A stretch of 37,657 nt of DNA from an uncultured Eubacterium sp. (lineage in GTDB: Bacteria; Bacillota; Clostridia; Lachnospirales; Lachnospiraceae), in the NCBI GenBank assembly GCA_910577225.1, contig CAJTMV010000039.1, positions 1-37,657 of the forward strand, read 5' to 3'. The translations under genes and the position numbers were made by a program. The notes beneath the pieces are model-generated. The model saw only the letters and a list, made by a program, of their open reading frames with translations. It ran no database searches and was not told the DNA's origin. Positions 24,949-33,921 of the stretch are shown here, piece after piece. How positions within the stretch are numbered: position 1 is the stretch's first letter; each line of letters starts with the position of its first letter.

Positions 24949-25647
24949 CTATTTGACGACAAATTTATATCCGATCCCCCAGACCGTGGCAATTCCCCAG
25001 TGTTCGGTGTCTTTTATTTTTTCGCGCAGTCGTTTGACATGAACGTCAACCGTACGTGTATCGCCGATATATTCATAACCCCAGATATTGTCCAGCAGCT
25101 GTTCGCGCGTAAAGACCTGGTTTGGCGAAGAAGCCAGAAAATAGAGCAGCTCCAGTTCTTTCGGAGGCATGTCCAGCAGCTTTCCGTTATATTCCACGCT
25201 GTAATTAGACAGATTGACGATCAGACCCGGATATTCTGCCAGCTTGAGAGCCGGATGCGCGACGGCCGGTTTTACAGGCTGATAACGGCGTAATACGGCT
25301 TTTACCCGCGCAACCATTTCTTTGGAGTCGAAAGGTTTCATGATATAATCGTCTGCGCCCAGCTCCAGACCCAGTACTTTGTCAAAGATTTCTCCTTTTG
25401 CAGAAAGCATAATAATCGGAACATTGCTTTTTGCACGAACTTCCCGACAGACCTGATAGCCGTCGATGCCGGGAAGCATAAGGTCCAGCAGGATCAGGTT
25501 CGGCTGAAACTGCTGATAAGCATGCAGCGCTTCTTCCCCGTCGTTGACGATTTTTGTTTCAAAGCATTCTTTTGTAAGATAAAGGGAGATAAGTTCCGCA
25601 ATATTGACGTCGTCGTCTACGATTAATATTTTTTGTTTTGCTGCCAT
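24949..25647 (-). CDS. OmpR/PhoB-family response regulator
   Basis: A 232-residue regulator with a receiver domain (VDDDVN acidic pocket, phospho-acceptor Asp in ILLDLMLPGIDG, conserved Ser in MLSAKGE and Lys in MKPF) and a C-terminal winged helix (VFTREQLLDNIWGYEYIGDTRTVDVHVKRLREKI). It acts with the kinase that follows. AAAGGAGG lies 5 nt before the ATG. It starts 50 nt after mutS2 on the same strand, so the three could share a transcript. Confidence 0.94.
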   Translation of the reverse strand: MAAKQKILIVDDDVNIAELISLYLTKECFETKIVNDGEEALHAYQQFQPNLILLDLMLPGIDGYQVCREVRAKSNVPIIMLSAKGEIFDKVLGLELGADDYIMKPFDSKEMVARVKAVLRRYQPVKPAVAHPALKLAEYPGLIVNLSNYSVEYNGKLLDMPPKELELLYFLASSPNQVFTREQLLDNIWGYEYIGDTRTVDVHVKRLREKIKDTEHWGIATVWGIGYKFVVK

Positions 25648-25697
25648 AGATCCTCCTTTTGCACCAGAGCCTGCCTTGGTATACCGGCAGGTTTTAA

Positions 25698-28079
25698 CTA
25701 TTTAAATTCCACGATTGTAACGCCGGAGTCGCCTTCTCCATATTCGCCCAGATGAAAAGAATCCACATATTTGACGCGGCGCAGATGCTGATGGACGGCA
25801 TTGCGCAGCGCTCCGGTTCCTTTTCCGTGTACGACGCGTACGGTAGACAGATGAGAAAGCCAGGCATCGTCCAGATATTTGTCCAGTGTCATAATAGCTT
25901 CGTCGACGGTTTTGCCAATCAGCATGACTTCTGCCGAAATGCTGGACGCTTTGGACATGCGGATTTTACCGGAGCCGGTTTTGGCTGATTTTTTAGAGGA
26001 AGAAGCCGTTTCATCTTCGATTCGTACAAGGTCTTTGATATTGACCTGTGTACGGAGAATACCCATCTGAACAAATAAATCTCCCTTTGCGTTTGGCAGA
26101 GTCGAGACCGTTCCGCGCTGATTCATGCTGAGTACCCGTACAGAGTCTCCGAGCCGCAGGTTTTTTGGTACTTTGTGATTGGCGGCTGGCTGTTTCTGAT
26201 TTTTTGCAATACGGGATTCCGCTGCGTTCATTTTACTGCGCAGCGCGGCGCGTTCCTTTTCCAGATCGCTGGCAGTCGGGTTAGTGGTGCCGTATTTGTT
26301 AAAATTGCGAATGCTGGCGTCTGCAGCGTCTTTGGCTTCTTTTAAAATGGCAAGCGCCTGTTCATTTGCTTCCTGGATGATTTTGTCGCGGCGGCTGTCC
26401 AGCTTTTCCTGCTTGTTTGCTGCCTGTGCATGCAGTCTGGCAAGTTCCTGCTTATACTGTTCGATCTCAAGGCGTTCTTTTTCAATCGTTGTACGGCTTG
26501 TTTCCAGATCTGCGATCAGGTCTTCAAAATTCTGTTCACTGGATGTAATCCGGGTTTTCGCATCTGCAATAATATCGTCCGGCAGACCGAGTTTACCAGA
26601 GATGGCAAAGGCGTTGCTTTTGCCGGGTATGCCGATCAGCAGGCGGTAAGTCGGACTTAATGTCTCCACGTCAAATTCGCAGCAGGCATTCTGGACGCCT
26701 TCGGTAGAAAGAGCAAATACTTTCAGCTCGCTGTAATGCGTGGTTGCCATGGCGCGTACGCCTCGCTGGAGCAGTCTGGACAGAATCGAAATCGCCAAAG
26801 CCGCGCCTTCCGTCGGATCTGTACCAGAGCACAGCTCGTCAAATAAGACCAGACAATCCGGCGTTACCTTTTTCAGGATGGCGACGATGTTGGTCATATG
26901 AGAAGAAAACGTACTCAGACTTTGCTCGATGCTTTGTTCATCTCCGATATCGGCGTATACATTTTCAAAAATCGCAAGCTGGGAACGATCTCCTGCAGGG
27001 ATATGCAGGCCGGCCTGTCCCATCAGCGTCAGCAGGCCGACTGTTTTTAAAGAGACGGTCTTGCCGCCGGTGTTCGGTCCGGTTACAACCAGAAGCTGAA
27101 AGTCTTCTCCCAGTCTGACATCGATGGGAACGACTGTTTTTTTATTCAGCAGCGGATGACGTCCGCGGCGGATATGAATACGGCCTTCTGTGTTAAACTC
27201 TGGCGCGATTCCGTTGTGCTCCTGCGCCAGACGTGCTTTTGCAAAAATAAAGTCCAGCGTTGTCAGCAGCTTATAGTCATTTAACAGCGATTCGCTCTCA
27301 GCAGCGACCTGATTGCTTAAATCTGCGATAATTCTGTCGATTTCTTCCTGTTCTTTTAAAAATAATTCTTTCAATTCGTTGTTAAGATTCACAACGCCGG
27401 CTGGTTCGATAAATAACGTGGAACCGGAAGCAGACTGATCGTGAATCATTCCGGACATCTGATTTTTATATTCCGCTTTTACCGGAAGGCAGTAGCGGCC
27501 GTTTCGCATGGTAATTACAGCATCCTGCAGATAGCCTTTTGTAACGGAATGGTTCAGAATGCTTGTCATCTGATTATGAATCCGGCCGTTCATTCCCTGG
27601 ATATTTCTGCGGATGGATTTTAACTGACTGCTGGCGTCATCGGCAATCTCGTCTTCGGAAATAATACAGCGCCGGATTTCTTCGCAGAGAGGAGTCAGCG
27701 GTTCTATGGACGTAAACATGGCGTCCAGCGTATCGGCAGGAATATTATCGCGGTCATTCCGGCCATAAGTTTTTACCCGTTTGGCAGCTTCCAGAAGCGA
27801 AGCGATGTGGAGCAGTTCTTCAATACTAAGAATGCCTCCGATTTCGAGTCGTTTCAGAGACATTCCGATTTTATGAATCCCACTGAATGAAAGACTGCCT
27901 TTCCGATAGATGCGGGAAAGGGCCGCGGCAGTTTCAGCCTGTGCCTGTTCAATTTTGGCTTTGTCTGTGATGGGTTTCAGATGAATACAGTGTTCTTTCG
28001 CCCAGTCTGAAGAAGCATAGGAGGATAATTGTTCTGTGATTTTATTATATTCTAAAGTGTAAAGAACTTTTTTATTCAT
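25698..28079 (-). CDS. mutS2: Endonuclease MutS2
   Basis: A 793-residue MutS2. The Walker A GPNTGGKT is at about residues 334-341 and the Walker B-type FDELCSGTDPTEG near 413; a long helical clamp follows (about 510-620). The C-terminal Smr domain ends the protein with RVVHGKGTGALRNAVHQHL. MutS2 lacks the mismatch-binding domain of MutS; it suppresses homologous recombination and, in B. subtilis, rescues collided ribosomes. GAAAGGA precedes the ATG. Confidence 0.95.
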   Translation of the reverse strand: MNKKVLYTLEYNKITEQLSSYASSDWAKEHCIHLKPITDKAKIEQAQAETAAALSRIYRKGSLSFSGIHKIGMSLKRLEIGGILSIEELLHIASLLEAAKRVKTYGRNDRDNIPADTLDAMFTSIEPLTPLCEEIRRCIISEDEIADDASSQLKSIRRNIQGMNGRIHNQMTSILNHSVTKGYLQDAVITMRNGRYCLPVKAEYKNQMSGMIHDQSASGSTLFIEPAGVVNLNNELKELFLKEQEEIDRIIADLSNQVAAESESLLNDYKLLTTLDFIFAKARLAQEHNGIAPEFNTEGRIHIRRGRHPLLNKKTVVPIDVRLGEDFQLLVVTGPNTGGKTVSLKTVGLLTLMGQAGLHIPAGDRSQLAIFENVYADIGDEQSIEQSLSTFSSHMTNIVAILKKVTPDCLVLFDELCSGTDPTEGAALAISILSRLLQRGVRAMATTHYSELKVFALSTEGVQNACCEFDVETLSPTYRLLIGIPGKSNAFAISGKLGLPDDIIADAKTRITSSEQNFEDLIADLETSRTTIEKERLEIEQYKQELARLHAQAANKQEKLDSRRDKIIQEANEQALAILKEAKDAADASIRNFNKYGTTNPTASDLEKERAALRSKMNAAESRIAKNQKQPAANHKVPKNLRLGDSVRVLSMNQRGTVSTLPNAKGDLFVQMGILRTQVNIKDLVRIEDETASSSKKSAKTGSGKIRMSKASSISAEVMLIGKTVDEAIMTLDKYLDDAWLSHLSTVRVVHGKGTGALRNAVHQHLRRVKYVDSFHLGEYGEGDSGVTIVEFK

Positions 28080-28135
28080 GTGATAATCCTTTCTAAAATC
28101 GTTCTGTAATGGCTATTCTTATTTTACCTTATAAT

Positions 28136-28163
28136 TTCGTAAGTGAAAAGTAATATTCGTAAG
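28136..28163. repeat. Two direct TTCGTAAG repeats in the divergent mutS2/protease-like promoter region
   Basis: TTCGTAAG occurs at 28136-28143 and 28156-28163, exactly 20 bp apart (two helical turns), each followed by an A-rich half and TA(A/C)T-type sequence. The pair lies upstream of the plus-strand promoter and over the likely minus-strand promoter of mutS2, a good place for a regulator. Confidence 0.45.
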
Positions 28164-28180
28164 AAAAATTACTTATTTTC

Positions 28181-28209
28181 TTGAAATAAATGCCAAATCC
28201 TCGTATAAT
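28181..28209 (+). promoter_or_regulatory. Sigma-A promoter of the HtrA-like gene
   Basis: TTGAAA at 28181-28186 and a perfect TATAAT at 28204-28209 with a 17-nt spacer; predicted start near 28216, about 60 nt before the chosen start codon. Confidence 0.8.
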
Positions 28210-28274
28210 CTTAACATAAGGGATTAAAAACAAAAGAGGAATGGGTATTGGGTATTGGAAAGAGGGGTTTTTTC

Positions 28275-29594
28275 ATGCCATACAAAAATGATGAGAAGCA
28301 TTTTATCAAAGAAAAGATCAAAGACAAGCCGGTCAATAAAAAACAGATTGTCCGAAAGGTGATAGAAGTAACCGGATACGCTATTTTATTCGGATTTGTA
28401 TCATGCCTTGTTTTTTGTGCGCTGCAGTCTAAAATAGAGAGCTGGTTTGCGCCGAAAAACGATCAGTGGGTTGGCATTCCTAAGGATACGCTGTCGGATG
28501 ACGAAGCGTCTGAGAATTCCGTGGCAGATTCAGAGCAGGAGACGAATGCGGATACGCCGCAGAAAGCAGAAAAAGAGGATAAAAAACAAAAAACCGTCTA
28601 TATTACGGAAAAGAAAGAAATGACGCTGGATGATTATCAGGTGCTGCAAAATCAGCTGTATCAGATTGGCAATGAAGTAAACAAATCTGTCGTTATTGTA
28701 ACCGGTGTGAAAGAAGGCGTGGATATTTTTGATTCTCCATATGAAGCAACCGGACAGGCGTCCGGCCTGATTATCGGCAATAATGGAAAGGAACTGCTGA
28801 TTCTGACAGAGTATCAGGTGATTCAGGATGTAAAGTCCATACGGGTTACGTTTATCAACAACGATACCCTGGACGCGGATTTGAAAAAATATGATGGGAA
28901 TACGGGAATTGCGGTTCTTGGAGTACCAACAGACAAGATAAAAAAGGCGACAATGAATCAGATAACAACGGCCGTACTGGGAAATTCCCTGAATCTCAGA
29001 CAGGGCAGAATCGTTGTCGCCCTGGGCAGTCCGCTCGGTACAAATTATTCGATACTGACTGGAAATATTACGTCTGTTGCAAATACGATTACGACAGAAG
29101 ACCGCAATTATACAGTGTTTACGACAAATATTGTCGCAAATGCAAAAGGAAACGGCGTTCTGATCAATACAGACGGAGAAGTGATCGGATTGTTTTTAAA
29201 ATCATCCAACATACAAAAGGAGCAAAATACACTGACGGCCGTATCGATCTCAGAGCTCAAGGATATTATCGAGCTGTTATCGAACGGTTTAAATGTGCCG
29301 TATATCGGCATTAAGGGCAGTACCGTGACAGACGCCATTTCAAAGGAATATGACATTCCAAAAGGCGTATATATTAAAGAAGCTGTGGTAGACGCTCCGG
29401 CAATGATGGCAGGACTGCAAAACGGGGATGTCATTGTGGAGATCAATAAACAGGAAGTATTGTCGATGAAAGACTATCAGCGGATCCTGCTAAAGATGAA
29501 AAAAGGAGACGAGGTAAAGATAACAGCAAACCGGCAGAATGCAGAAGGATATAAGAAGTTTACCTGTACAGTGGAAGTCGGGGTGTTAAAATAG
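28275..29594 (+). CDS. Membrane-anchored HtrA-like PDZ protein, probably proteolytically inactive
   Basis: A 439-residue protein: basic cytoplasmic start, one transmembrane segment about 32-52, an acidic linker, a trypsin-like domain about 120-330 and a PDZ domain about 345-435 (APAMMAGLQNGDVIVEIN). The fold is of DegP/HtrA type (VVALGSPLG, INTDGEVIGLF), but the triad sites are changed: the usual TNHV region reads LTEYQVI, the D-L-A-V site reads NTGIAVL, and GNSGGPL reads KGNGVLI. It is therefore probably a pseudoprotease or chaperone/scaffold. The ATG at 28275 was chosen; a TTG at 28248, nine codons earlier, also has a ribosome binding site. Confidence 0.75.
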   Translation: MPYKNDEKHFIKEKIKDKPVNKKQIVRKVIEVTGYAILFGFVSCLVFCALQSKIESWFAPKNDQWVGIPKDTLSDDEASENSVADSEQETNADTPQKAEKEDKKQKTVYITEKKEMTLDDYQVLQNQLYQIGNEVNKSVVIVTGVKEGVDIFDSPYEATGQASGLIIGNNGKELLILTEYQVIQDVKSIRVTFINNDTLDADLKKYDGNTGIAVLGVPTDKIKKATMNQITTAVLGNSLNLRQGRIVVALGSPLGTNYSILTGNITSVANTITTEDRNYTVFTTNIVANAKGNGVLINTDGEVIGLFLKSSNIQKEQNTLTAVSISELKDIIELLSNGLNVPYIGIKGSTVTDAISKEYDIPKGVYIKEAVVDAPAMMAGLQNGDVIVEINKQEVLSMKDYQRILLKMKKGDEVKITANRQNAEGYKKFTCTVEVGVLK

Positions 29595-29638
29595 AGGTAT
29601 GATTTCTCAAAGAGGCAATGTTGAGTAACAGAATGGGT

Positions 29639-29724
29639 TTCAGGGAAGGAGAAGCTGCATGCGGTATGGTATTCAGGAATTGAGAAGCTGCATACGGCAT
29701 GGTTTTCAGGGAAGGAAAATGCCG
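29639..29724 (+). repeat. Tandem 33-bp repeat, 2.6 copies
   Basis: Units at 29639-29671 and 29672-29704 share about 80% identity (TTCAGG, then GAGAAGCTGCAT, then CGG-ATGGT), followed by a partial third unit at 29705-29724. The repeat lies in the 204-bp spacer between the HtrA-like gene and yhaM, where no other clear signal is visible. Confidence 0.75.
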
Positions 29725-29798
29725 TAAGAACTGATGCGTTTGGGGGATGAAGGAAGACTGGAATTTGAGGGGAAATATGAAATGGAGGCAGAAGTATT

Positions 29799-30746
29799 AT
29801 GCGTTATGTAGAAACTTTGCGTGAGGGAGAACGCATCAATGAGATTTATTTATGTAAAAATAAACAGCCGTCGGTAACGAAAGCAGGAAAACCGTTTGTG
29901 TCGCTGACCCTGCAGGATAAAACCGGAACTTTGGATGCGAAAATATGGGATCCTGGTTCACTTGGAATCGATGATTTTGAAAAGCTGGATTATCTGAATG
30001 TGGTAGGCGATGTTACCAGCTTTCAGGGAGCTTTACAGTTAAATATTAAGCGTATTCGTAAGGCACAGCAGGGAGAATACGATCCGAAAGAATATCTGCC
30101 GGTCAGCAGATATAATATGGATCAGATGTATGAGGAGCTGATGAGAATGATTCATCGGATTGAGAATCCTTACTTAAAGCAGCTGGCGAATGTTTTTTTC
30201 GAAAATGCAAAATTCCAGGAGGCGTTTAAGTTTCATTCTGCAGCGAAAACGATGCATCACGGATTTGTCGGTGGCCTGCTGCAGCATACGCTGGGAGTGG
30301 CAAAACTCTGCGAGCTGTTTGCCGCGCAGTATGATATTTTAAACCGAGATCTTCTTGTAACGGCAGCAGTCTTCCATGATGTCGGAAAACTGAAAGAACT
30401 GTCCAGATTTCCGGAAAATGATTATACAGACGCAGGACAGTTATTAGGTCATATTATTATCGGAACGCAGATGCTGGCTGAGCGAATCAGGGAGATACCA
30501 GGCTTTCCCAAAAAACTGGAAGACGAGCTGATCCATTGTATTCTGGCACATCATGGAGAGCTGGAATATGGTTCACCGAAAAAACCGGCTCTGGCAGAGG
30601 CTGTTGCGCTGAGCTTCGCGGACAATATGGATGCGAAAATGGAAGCGCTGGAGGAAGCGTTTGTAAATGTGCCGGAAGGCAATACTGACTGGCTGGGATT
30701 CCACCGGTCGTTTGAGTCTAACATACGTAAGACAAGTATATCATAA
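29799..30746 (+). CDS. yhaM: 3'-5' exoribonuclease YhaM-type, OB-fold plus HD domain
   Basis: A 315-residue protein of the normal YhaM length. The N-terminal OB-fold (about residues 15-90) resembles tRNA-anticodon-type nucleic-acid binders (FVSLTLQDKTGTLDAKIWDP). The HD phosphohydrolase domain shows HHGFVGGLLQHTLGVAKLC, AAVFHDVGK with the metal-binding HD pair, and ILAHHGE. YhaM trims RNA 3' ends in Firmicutes. GGAGG at 29783-29787 precedes the ATG. A terminator follows at 30767-30820. Confidence 0.9.
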   Translation: MRYVETLREGERINEIYLCKNKQPSVTKAGKPFVSLTLQDKTGTLDAKIWDPGSLGIDDFEKLDYLNVVGDVTSFQGALQLNIKRIRKAQQGEYDPKEYLPVSRYNMDQMYEELMRMIHRIENPYLKQLANVFFENAKFQEAFKFHSAAKTMHHGFVGGLLQHTLGVAKLCELFAAQYDILNRDLLVTAAVFHDVGKLKELSRFPENDYTDAGQLLGHIIIGTQMLAERIREIPGFPKKLEDELIHCILAHHGELEYGSPKKPALAEAVALSFADNMDAKMEALEEAFVNVPEGNTDWLGFHRSFESNIRKTSIS

Positions 30747-30766
30747 GAAATAGTTTTATAACAATG

Positions 30767-30820
30767 AATCCGGTACCTTTGTAGTTTTCCTGCAGGGAAG
30801 TGCCGGATTTCTGGTTTTTA
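30767..30820 (+). terminator. Terminator after yhaM
   Basis: AATCCGGTAC at 30767-30776 pairs with GTGCCGGATT at 30800-30809 (one T-G pair), with a small CCTGCAGG palindrome in the loop, followed by CTGGTTTTTATT. It separates yhaM from rlmD. Confidence 0.75.
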
Positions 30821-30845
30821 TTAGTGAATAATATTGGAGAAAGCG

Positions 30846-32585
30846 ATGAAAAAAAATGATTTAATAAAATTAGAAATTGTTGATCTGAGTGCGGATGGTT
30901 CGGGAATTGGCAAACAGACAGATCGGGCCGGCGCGGAAGGCAGTCCGATGACTTTTTTTGTCAAGGATGCGCTTGTAGGCGATAAAATCTGCGCAAAAAT
31001 CACAAAGCTCAAAAAAACATACGGATACGCCAGGCTGATGGAACTGCTGGAACCGTCCCCAGACCGCGTAGATCCAAAGTGCCCGGTCCATCGCCAGTGC
31101 GGAGGATGCCAGCTGCAGGCGCTTGCTTATGAAAAACAGCTGGAGTACAAGCAGAATAAAATCCGCAACAATCTGATGCGAATCGGCGGTTTCCATATCG
31201 AACACATACCGATGCAGCCGATCATAGGAGCGCAGGAGACATTTCGCTATCGGAATAAGGCACAGTTTCCGATCGGACGTGATAAAGACGGCAGACTGGC
31301 GGCGGGATTTTATGCTGCAAGGACACATGCGATCATTCCCACACCAGATTGCTATCTGGGGGTATCGCAAAATAAGGAAGTCATTTCGAGAATACTAACA
31401 TGGATGGAGCGGTATCAGATCGAGCCGTATGATGAAAAAAGCGGCACAGGACTTGTACGCCATGTACTGATCCGTTATGGATTTTATTCCGGACAGCTGA
31501 TGGTATGTATGGTGATCAATGGAAAATCGATACCGAAGGAGCGGGAACTGACGGACAGTCTGATGGAAATAAAAGAACTGACAGGATTTTCTGTGAATCG
31601 GAACGAGCAGAGAACGAATGTGATCATGGGCGATACTGTGAAAACATTGTGGGGAGCGGATTATATCGAAGATACGATTGGCGGTATCCGATTTCAGATT
31701 TCTCCATTGTCCTTTTATCAGGTGAATCCGGTACAAACGGAAGTGCTGTATGCAAAAGTACTGGAATATGCCGGACTCAGCGGGAAGGAGATCGTGTGGG
31801 ATCTCTACTGTGGCATAGGGACGATATCGTTATTTCTGGCACAGAGGGCAAAGAAAGTATATGGAATAGAAATTGTACCGCAGGCAGTGGAAGATGCCAG
31901 AAGAAATGCCAGGATCAACGGGATTCAAAATGTGGAATTTCTTGTTGGCGAGGCTGAGGATGTGCTGGACAGGCTCGGTGGAAGCGATGAGCCGGATTTG
32001 ATCCAGGAAAATGGACCGGATCAGGACTGGCGGCCGCAGATTGTCGTTGTCGACCCGCCGCGAAAGGGGTGCGGAGAAAAACTGCTGGAGGCGATATTGA
32101 AAGTGCGGCCGGAGAAGGTGGTGTATGTGAGCTGTGATTCGGCGACGCTGGCGAGGGATTTGAAGGTGCTTTGTCGGGGTGGGTATGAGATGGATGGTGT
32201 GCAGGGGGTGGATCTTTTTTGTCAGACTGTGCATGTGGAGACGGTTGTAATGCTTTCCCACAAAAAACCCGATAGCGTAATCAACGTAAAAGTGGAGTTT
32301 GGCGAGGGTGAGGGCAAAGTGCCACTTGATAATATTGCCAAAAGAGCTGAAGCGTATAAGCCGAAAGAGCGAGTTACATACAAGATGATTAAGGAGTACA
32401 TAGAAGCGAAGTATGGCTTCAAAGTACATACCGCATATATCGCAGAGGTAAAAAGGGAGTTAGGATTGCCGATGTATGATGCACCTAATGCGGTAGAGGA
32501 ATTGAAACAGCCGAGGAAACATCCGACAGCGGAGAAAGTGGAAGCGATAAAGGATGCGTTGAAGCATTTTGAAATTATTAAATGA
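30846..32585 (+). CDS. rlmD: 23S rRNA (uracil-5-)-methyltransferase RlmD/RumA type, with C-terminal extension
   Basis: A 579-residue protein. A TRAM domain comes first (about 1-60), then four cysteines for an Fe-S cluster (C79, C85, C88, C169), the SAM domain (WDLYCGIGTISLFLA), DPPRKGCG and the catalytic Cys430 in SCDSATLARD. It methylates a uridine of 23S rRNA to m5U. Residues about 468-579 form an added lysine-rich tail (TYKMIKEYIEAKYGFKVHTAYIAEVKRELG); similar tails occur on other Firmicutes RumA-like proteins. ATG 30846 is chosen because GGAG ends 6 nt upstream; the in-frame TTG at 30834 overlaps that site. The accessory operon begins 25 nt after the stop. Confidence 0.92.
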   Translation: MKKNDLIKLEIVDLSADGSGIGKQTDRAGAEGSPMTFFVKDALVGDKICAKITKLKKTYGYARLMELLEPSPDRVDPKCPVHRQCGGCQLQALAYEKQLEYKQNKIRNNLMRIGGFHIEHIPMQPIIGAQETFRYRNKAQFPIGRDKDGRLAAGFYAARTHAIIPTPDCYLGVSQNKEVISRILTWMERYQIEPYDEKSGTGLVRHVLIRYGFYSGQLMVCMVINGKSIPKERELTDSLMEIKELTGFSVNRNEQRTNVIMGDTVKTLWGADYIEDTIGGIRFQISPLSFYQVNPVQTEVLYAKVLEYAGLSGKEIVWDLYCGIGTISLFLAQRAKKVYGIEIVPQAVEDARRNARINGIQNVEFLVGEAEDVLDRLGGSDEPDLIQENGPDQDWRPQIVVVDPPRKGCGEKLLEAILKVRPEKVVYVSCDSATLARDLKVLCRGGYEMDGVQGVDLFCQTVHVETVVMLSHKKPDSVINVKVEFGEGEGKVPLDNIAKRAEAYKPKERVTYKMIKEYIEAKYGFKVHTAYIAEVKRELGLPMYDAPNAVEELKQPRKHPTAEKVEAIKDALKHFEIIK

Positions 32586-32610
32586 AGCGATTACAAGAGA
32601 AGGTGAGTTG

Positions 32611-33921
32611 ATGGGAAGAATAGCGGATTCAACAATCAAAGGATTTATGTATCAATTTAATTTGTCATTGAATGAAATATTAAAATCAACAAATGAAATT
32701 GTAAAAATCGAAGGAATAATCGAAGATATTGATAGGATTAATGAGGAAAACATTACGGCTATCCAATGTAAGTATCATGAGGAAGTTGAAAAATTTCAAT
32801 GGTCAAATGTAAGTAAGCCTATATTGCAAATGTTAAAGACATACACAAATTCTGATGGAAATAAAATCTCATTTATTTTGTATGCGTTTTTCCCATCTGA
32901 GCAATTAGGAGAGAAAACAGTTTCAAAAAATGAACTAAATGAGATGCTGAATACTAAAAATATAGAATATATATGTAATTACATTGCACATATAAAGAAA
33001 ATAGAAAACCCAGAAATTAAGAATCTAGTAAGTAAAGAAAGAAAAACAAAAGAGGAAAAAGAAAAAATTAGGCAGTATCTCATTACCAATGAGTTGGAAG
33101 TTTTGTGTGATATTGATGATTTCCTTAATAATAGATTTCGCTTTGTTGTGGGGAGAGAATATTATGGATTAGAAGAAGAAAATAAAGTGTTATTATGCCA
33201 AAATGGCTTTTCTCAAGATGATGTAAATGACATTGTTTTTCCAAATGCAATACAGAAAATAGCATCATTAAGTATTTTGAAGGAAGACGAAGATAGAAAC
33301 ATAACAAAAAAAGAATTGTTGGAAGAGTTAAAAGGTATAAGAAAGACAGCTATTTCAAGATGGACAAGAGAGTTGTCAAATTATAAACAACTCTTAACTA
33401 GCAGAAGAAAACAATTAGGGAAAAGTTTGAATGTGAATTATAGAAAGCGATGTTTTGTTTTTGAGCCTACGCAAATTGAAAATTTTGAACAAGAAATAGT
33501 TCTGTTTATAAAAAATTATATCGATATATATTGTTGTAAGCCAAAGTTACATATTCCAGCAATTATTTGTATACTAGGGTACAACAAAGAAAAAATGGAT
33601 GGATTAGTAAGCAGATTATATGAGAAAGAAATGGAAGCAGAAACAGGTTACCGAGGTAGTATTTTTTATCCAGAAGCGTTTATTAGAAAACCTGAAAAAA
33701 AGGTTGGTGAAAACTGGATACAGTTTAAAATTAGGATTTGTTCTGATAATGAAGAATGTATTGATGCTATCAATAGAAATAAACAGGATGACATTTTTCA
33801 AATAGCGGAGCATTTACCTGATGCATTTTCTACAAGAGATGTTAATCGGGAAATTTTAGATGTGAATAGCTTTAGTCAAATAGAATATTTGTTAAGAATA
33901 AAAGATGAGGTGGAGATATGA
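32611..33921 (+). CDS. DUF4297/Cap4-like nuclease-domain protein, partner of HerA ATPase
   Basis: A 436-residue protein. The N-terminus GRIADSTIKGFMYQFNLSLNEIL, then E38-D39 (IEGIIEDIDR) and Q52-x-K54 (TAIQCKY), matches the E/D...QxK layout of PD-(D/E)XK domains of the DUF4297/Cap4 group, which cut double-stranded DNA. The remaining about 380 residues are mixed alpha/beta with no domain I can name. ATG 32611 is preferred to the in-frame ATG at 32569 inside rlmD, because AGAGAAGGTGAG ends about 5 nt before it. The stop overlaps the ATPase start by ATGA. The gene is very AT-rich compared with rlmD, suggesting transfer. The nuclease assignment is an inference from a short motif. Confidence 0.65.
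   Translation: MGRIADSTIKGFMYQFNLSLNEILKSTNEIVKIEGIIEDIDRINEENITAIQCKYHEEVEKFQWSNVSKPILQMLKTYTNSDGNKISFILYAFFPSEQLGEKTVSKNELNEMLNTKNIEYICNYIAHIKKIENPEIKNLVSKERKTKEEKEKIRQYLITNELEVLCDIDDFLNNRFRFVVGREYYGLEEENKVLLCQNGFSQDDVNDIVFPNAIQKIASLSILKEDEDRNITKKELLEELKGIRKTAISRWTRELSNYKQLLTSRRKQLGKSLNVNYRKRCFVFEPTQIENFEQEIVLFIKNYIDIYCCKPKLHIPAIICILGYNKEKMDGLVSRLYEKEMEAETGYRGSIFYPEAFIRKPEKKVGENWIQFKIRICSDNEECIDAINRNKQDDIFQIAEHLPDAFSTRDVNREILDVNSFSQIEYLLRIKDEVEI

Noticed and set aside
25676..25700. Inverted repeat CCTGCC/GGCAGG between mutS2 and the response regulator
   Set aside because: The T-run lies on the plus strand, where nothing is transcribed towards it; on the coding strand it lacks a terminator tail, so it was not called.
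26744..27118. 124-codon plus-strand frame inside mutS2
   Set aside because: Antisense shadow of conserved mutS2 ATPase motifs.
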